A stretch of 15,438 nt of DNA, from assembly GCA_902782705.1 (NCBI GenBank), contig CACZOL010000057.1:1-15438 (forward strand), written 5' to 3'. Every line of letters starts with the position of its first letter. The stretch's first letter is position 1. The notes beneath the pieces are model-generated. The model ran no database searches. It saw only the letters and a program-made list of their open reading frames with translations, and had not been told where the DNA came from. Both the position numbers and the translations under genes were made by a program. Of the stretch, positions 13,270-15,438 are shown one piece after another. The stretch is from an uncultured Selenomonadaceae bacterium. GTDB taxonomy: Bacteria; Bacillota; Negativicutes; Selenomonadales; Selenomonadaceae.

Positions 13270-13917
13270 ATGAAAGAGGCGACGAAAAAAGCGCTGGACG
13301 GACTCTTTGCGCGTTATCCTGTTCTTGCAGCCTGCCGCACGGACGTTTTTGCGGCGGCGGACACGATCTGCGAGTCTTTCCGCGCGGGCGGCAAATTGAT
13401 TGCCTGCGGAAACGGCGGCAGCGCCGCGGACGCGGAGCATATCGTCGGCGAATTAATGAAAGGCTTTTTGAAAAAGCGCCGTTTGCCGGAGGAACTGCGT
13501 ACGCGCATGAAAGAAAGTTTCCCGCAGGACGCGGATTATCTCTATGAGAATTTGCAGGGGGCGCTTCCGGCGCTGTCGCTTGTCAATCAGGTGGCGCTGG
13601 GCACGGCTTTCGCAAACGACCAAGCGGCCGATCTCGTCTTCGCACAGCAAGTGATGGGGATCGGACGCAAAGGGGACGTACTGCTTGCCATCAGCACGTC
13701 GGGCAATTCGAAGAACGTCGTTTATGCTGCTCTGGCGGCGCGGCTTCAGGGCGTCAGGACCGTCGCGCTGACGGGACGCTCCGGCGGGCGGCTGCGGGAC
13801 GTCGCGGATATTGTCGTCGCCGTGCCGGACGACGAGACGTATCGGATACAGGAACTTCATTTGCCCGTATACCATGCGCTTTGCATAGCGGCGGAGGAAG
13901 AATTTTTCGGGGATTAG
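13270..13917 (+). CDS. gmhA: Phosphoheptose (sedoheptulose 7-phosphate) isomerase
   Basis: A SIS-domain enzyme that converts D-sedoheptulose 7-phosphate to D-glycero-D-manno-heptose 7-phosphate, the first step to the ADP-heptose of lipopolysaccharide. With the start at 13270 (AGGGG 9 bases upstream) the product is 215 residues. ATGs at 13264 (ATGA overlap with the upstream stop) and 13249 are possible. The sugar-phosphate loop ACGNGGSAADAEH is at 45-57 and STSGNSKN at 142-149. The metal and catalytic residues of GmhA match in spacing: H57/E61 (as H61/E65 of E. coli) and Q194/H202 (as Q172/H180). It is a little longer than E. coli GmhA, with an insertion (KGFLKKRRLPEELRTRM) typical of other SIS relatives. 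The upstream secreted protein and downstream lysR are in the same run. Heptose use fits an outer-membrane organism. Confidence 0.87.
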   Translation: MKEATKKALDGLFARYPVLAACRTDVFAAADTICESFRAGGKLIACGNGGSAADAEHIVGELMKGFLKKRRLPEELRTRMKESFPQDADYLYENLQGALPALSLVNQVALGTAFANDQAADLVFAQQVMGIGRKGDVLLAISTSGNSKNVVYAALAARLQGVRTVALTGRSGGRLRDVADIVVAVPDDETYRIQELHLPVYHALCIAAEEEFFGD

Positions 13918-13955
13918 TATTAGACACGGAATCTTTTGGGAGACGCGGGACGACT

Positions 13956-14843
13956 ATGGAAATCAAGGACATGCAGGCTTTTTACACGGTCGTGGAAGAG
14001 GGGAATATCAGCCACGCGGCGCTTCGGCTCGCCATTGCGCAGCCGGCACTTTCCAGGCAGATGAAGCGGCTGGAGGGTTCGCTGGGGGTACAGCTTTTTG
14101 AGCGCGGCAGCCGCCGTATCCGCCTGACCGAGGCGGGGCGCCTTCTCTATACGCGCGTGGAACGTATTCTCGGCATGGTCGACGGCACGGTGCGCGAGAT
14201 CTCGGAAATCGGCACCGGCGTCGCGGGCGCGATCCGCATCGGGACGATCACTTCGTCGGGCGCTTTGGTCATGCCGCGGTTGATGCGCGAATTTCATCGC
14301 CGCTGGCCGATGGTGACCTTTGAGATTTGGGAAGGGGAAGGCACGCGCATTCTCGAGATGCTCGACAGCCACGCAATCGAGATCGGCATTACGCGGTCGC
14401 AGGTGGACGCCAATCTTTACGAGTCGATCGTGCTGGCCAACGAACCGCTGGTGCTGATGATGAACCGCGAGAAAGGCGTGGCCGGCGATGACGAGGAGAC
14501 GGTGCGCGTCGCAGAGTTGAAAGACTGCCCGATTATCGTGCCGCTTCGATGGAAAGCCGCTTTTGAAGGCTATTGCAAGCAGGCGGGATTCACGCCCAAT
14601 TTCGTATCGGTCAGCGACAGCGTCGTGCTCGATGTGTTGAGCGTGCGTGCCGGGCTCGGCATGGCGGTCTTGCCGGCATCTGCGGAAAGCCTGATGGATG
14701 ACGACGGCGCGCTGGTCGTTAAACGCCTTACGGAGCCGGAGATCCTCACGCACACCGTCGTGTCATGGCTGAAGAATCGTACGCTTTCGGCAAGCGCCCA
14801 GCATTTTGTGACGTTGCTGAAAGACATGTACAAGATTGAATGA
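13956..14843 (+). CDS. LysR-family transcriptional regulator
   Basis: A 295-residue LysR-type regulator of usual length. The ATG at 13956 gives the canonical N-terminus MEIKDMQAFYTVVEEGNISHAA; longer upstream readings run into the gmhA tail. The helix-turn-helix (about 18-40) contains LAIAQPALSRQMKRLEGSLG, then VQLFERGSRRIRLTEAG, the standard end of the DNA-binding domain. The remainder (about 90-295) is the periplasmic-binding-like inducer domain, with IRIGTITSSGALVMPRLM at its start and GLGMAVLPASA near the end. The inducer is unknown. Its stop overlaps an ATG of the following thioesterase gene (ATGA), so the two are coupled. It lies in the same direction as its neighbours, so the common divergent-target arrangement is not seen and the thioesterase is the most likely partner. 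Confidence 0.93.
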   Translation: MEIKDMQAFYTVVEEGNISHAALRLAIAQPALSRQMKRLEGSLGVQLFERGSRRIRLTEAGRLLYTRVERILGMVDGTVREISEIGTGVAGAIRIGTITSSGALVMPRLMREFHRRWPMVTFEIWEGEGTRILEMLDSHAIEIGITRSQVDANLYESIVLANEPLVLMMNREKGVAGDDEETVRVAELKDCPIIVPLRWKAAFEGYCKQAGFTPNFVSVSDSVVLDVLSVRAGLGMAVLPASAESLMDDDGALVVKRLTEPEILTHTVVSWLKNRTLSASAQHFVTLLKDMYKIE

Positions 14844-14854
14844 AGGGAAAAAGA

Positions 14855-15256
14855 ATGGACGTAACGGAAAAAGTCAAGGTCGGTCTTACGCGCGAAGAGC
14901 GCGGCGTATCGGACGAGGCGCACTCGGCGAAGGCGATGGGCAGCGGCCTGCTGCCGGTGCTCGCCACGCCTGCGATGACGGCGCTGATGGAACAGGCGGC
15001 GGCGAATGCGCTGGAGCCTTTCCTGCCGGAAGGCTGGACGAGCGTAGGCATCTCTCTCCATGTCGCGCATACCTCCGCGACGCCGCTGGGAATGACGTTC
15101 CGCGCGGAAGCGGAGGTCACGGCGGTGGAAGGCCGGAAAATCGCTTTCGCGGTGCGCGCCTACGATGAGGCAGGCGAAATCGGACACGGTACCCACGAAC
15201 GCTTCGCCGTGGAGGGCGGGCCGTTCCTCGCAAAAGCGGCGAAAAAGAAGAGATAA
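14855..15256 (+). CDS. FlK-like hot-dog thioesterase
   Basis: A 133-residue hot-dog-fold acyl-CoA thioesterase. The start at 14855 has AAGGG 7 bases upstream; an ATG at 14840 overlaps the lysR stop and adds five residues. The family pattern is clear: GSGLLPVLATPAMTALMEQAA, then SVGISLHVAHTSATPLGM, then GEIGHGTHERFAV. T38, E46 and H72 have the same spacing as the catalytic T42, E50 and H76 of Streptomyces fluoroacetyl-CoA thioesterase FlK. Most bacterial homologues are not fluoroacetate-specific, and the substrate here is unknown; a toxic or stalled short acyl-CoA is a reasonable guess. The LysR gene directly upstream probably controls it. The tail KAAKKKR is unusually basic. A terminator follows, closing the run. 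Confidence 0.88.
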   Translation: MDVTEKVKVGLTREERGVSDEAHSAKAMGSGLLPVLATPAMTALMEQAAANALEPFLPEGWTSVGISLHVAHTSATPLGMTFRAEAEVTAVEGRKIAFAVRAYDEAGEIGHGTHERFAVEGGPFLAKAAKKKR

Positions 15257-15268
15257 AGACAGCGAAAG

Positions 15269-15303
15269 AACGCCGACTTCCGAGAATGGAGGCCGGCGTT
15301 TTT
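15269..15303 (+). terminator. Rho-independent terminator after the thioesterase gene
   Basis: AACGCCGACTTCC (15269-15281) pairs with GGAGGCCGGCGTT (15288-15300), with one A-C mismatch and a G-U pair, around a GAGAAT loop. It ends in TTTTT (15299-15303), 13 bases after the stop. Confidence 0.9.
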
Positions 15304-15340
15304 GCGCGCAAAAATTATTTTCATACTATTCTTCGACTCG

Positions 15341-15356
15341 AATTTTAGATAAAATT
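15341..15356. promoter_or_regulatory. AT-rich palindrome upstream of the last promoter
   Basis: AATTTTA-GA-TAAAATT is a perfect 7-base inverted repeat with a 2-base centre, 15 bases ahead of the -35 box. It is too tight to be an RNA hairpin, so an operator or UP-type element is the likelier reading. Confidence 0.4.
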
Positions 15357-15363
15357 TGTTGTT

Positions 15364-15395
15364 TTGACGTATTGACTTTTTGACTTTTTGATGTA
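15364..15395 (+). repeat. Four tandem 8-base repeats of the form TTGAyktw
   Basis: TTGACGTA, TTGACTTT, TTGACTTT and TTGATGTA follow one another without gaps. Three of the four copies start with a good -35 core (TTGAC). Confidence 0.8.
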
Positions 15396-15399
15396 TAAT
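15372..15399 (+). promoter_or_regulatory. Promoter for a gene beyond the right edge
   Basis: -35 TTGACT (15372-15377), a 16-base spacer and a perfect -10 TATAAT (15394-15399). The other TTGAC copies give spacers of 24 and 8 bases and cannot serve. From about 15406 the transcript can fold GTTC/GAAC (15415-15418 with 15435-15438) around GGGA/TCCC (15421-15431). No start codon is reached before the window ends. Confidence 0.75.
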
Positions 15400-15438
15400 A
15401 AGAATCGAAAAGAGGTTCAAGGGATTTTCCCGAGGAAC

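Noticed and set aside
15400..15438. SAM-I riboswitch start, from the GAGG...GGGA...TCCC...GAGGAAC pattern
   Set aside because: The resemblance is loose, the conserved loop bases differ, and the rest of the RNA is outside the window.

Overview
The window is a GC-rich bacterial chromosome segment with AT-rich intergenic gaps. It encodes a CymR-type Rrf2 regulator (ending in the MFYI tail known from Firmicutes), a Spo0J/Soj pair, and a GmhA-type heptose isomerase that suggests lipopolysaccharide. Firmicute regulation combined with an outer-membrane pathway fits a Negativicute, for example a Selenomonas relative. This is an inference; there is no rRNA or marker gene to settle it. I see no tRNA, rRNA, CRISPR array, transposase or phage gene.

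Region 1 (1-5213, minus strand) is a tightly spaced run: cymR, a secreted protein of unknown function, a 1077-residue SWIM/SNF2 helicase, a glyoxalase-fold (VOC) protein and the N-terminal part of DNA polymerase IV (dinB), which runs off the left edge. Divergent from it is cysK (cysteine synthase), which ends in a clear terminator. The 167-base gap between cymR and cysK holds two near-consensus promoters placed back to back, with mirror-image -35 boxes, a likely CymR control point.

Region 2 (6380-7830) begins with an unusual repeat structure: two 73-base hairpin units plus a partial third, bounded by inverted 12-mers. A 25-base copy of the azlC start region lies upstream of the units, and a strong promoter falls on the right edge. 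AzlC and AzlD, the two subunits of a branched-chain amino acid exporter, follow and end at a bidirectional terminator.

Region 3 (7837-11880, minus strand) holds, in transcription order, a membrane-anchored protein of unknown function, parA (soj), parB (spo0J), a DUF4446 membrane protein, a SprT-like zinc metalloprotein, and a small DnaC/IstB-like ATPase with its own promoter.

Region 4 (11978-15303, plus strand) runs from a promoter to a terminator: a 54-residue charged protein, a 91-residue unknown, a secreted/membrane protein with a TPRxx pentapeptide repeat resembling the N-terminal part of bacterial Tim44-like proteins, gmhA, a LysR regulator and a FlK-like hot-dog thioesterase. The last 135 bases hold a new promoter built on four 8-base repeats and the start of a leader RNA for a gene beyond the window.

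No single gene here is a clear new system. The most unusual items are the repeat/promoter structure before azlC, the degenerate DnaC-like ATPase, and the octamer-repeat promoter at the right end.
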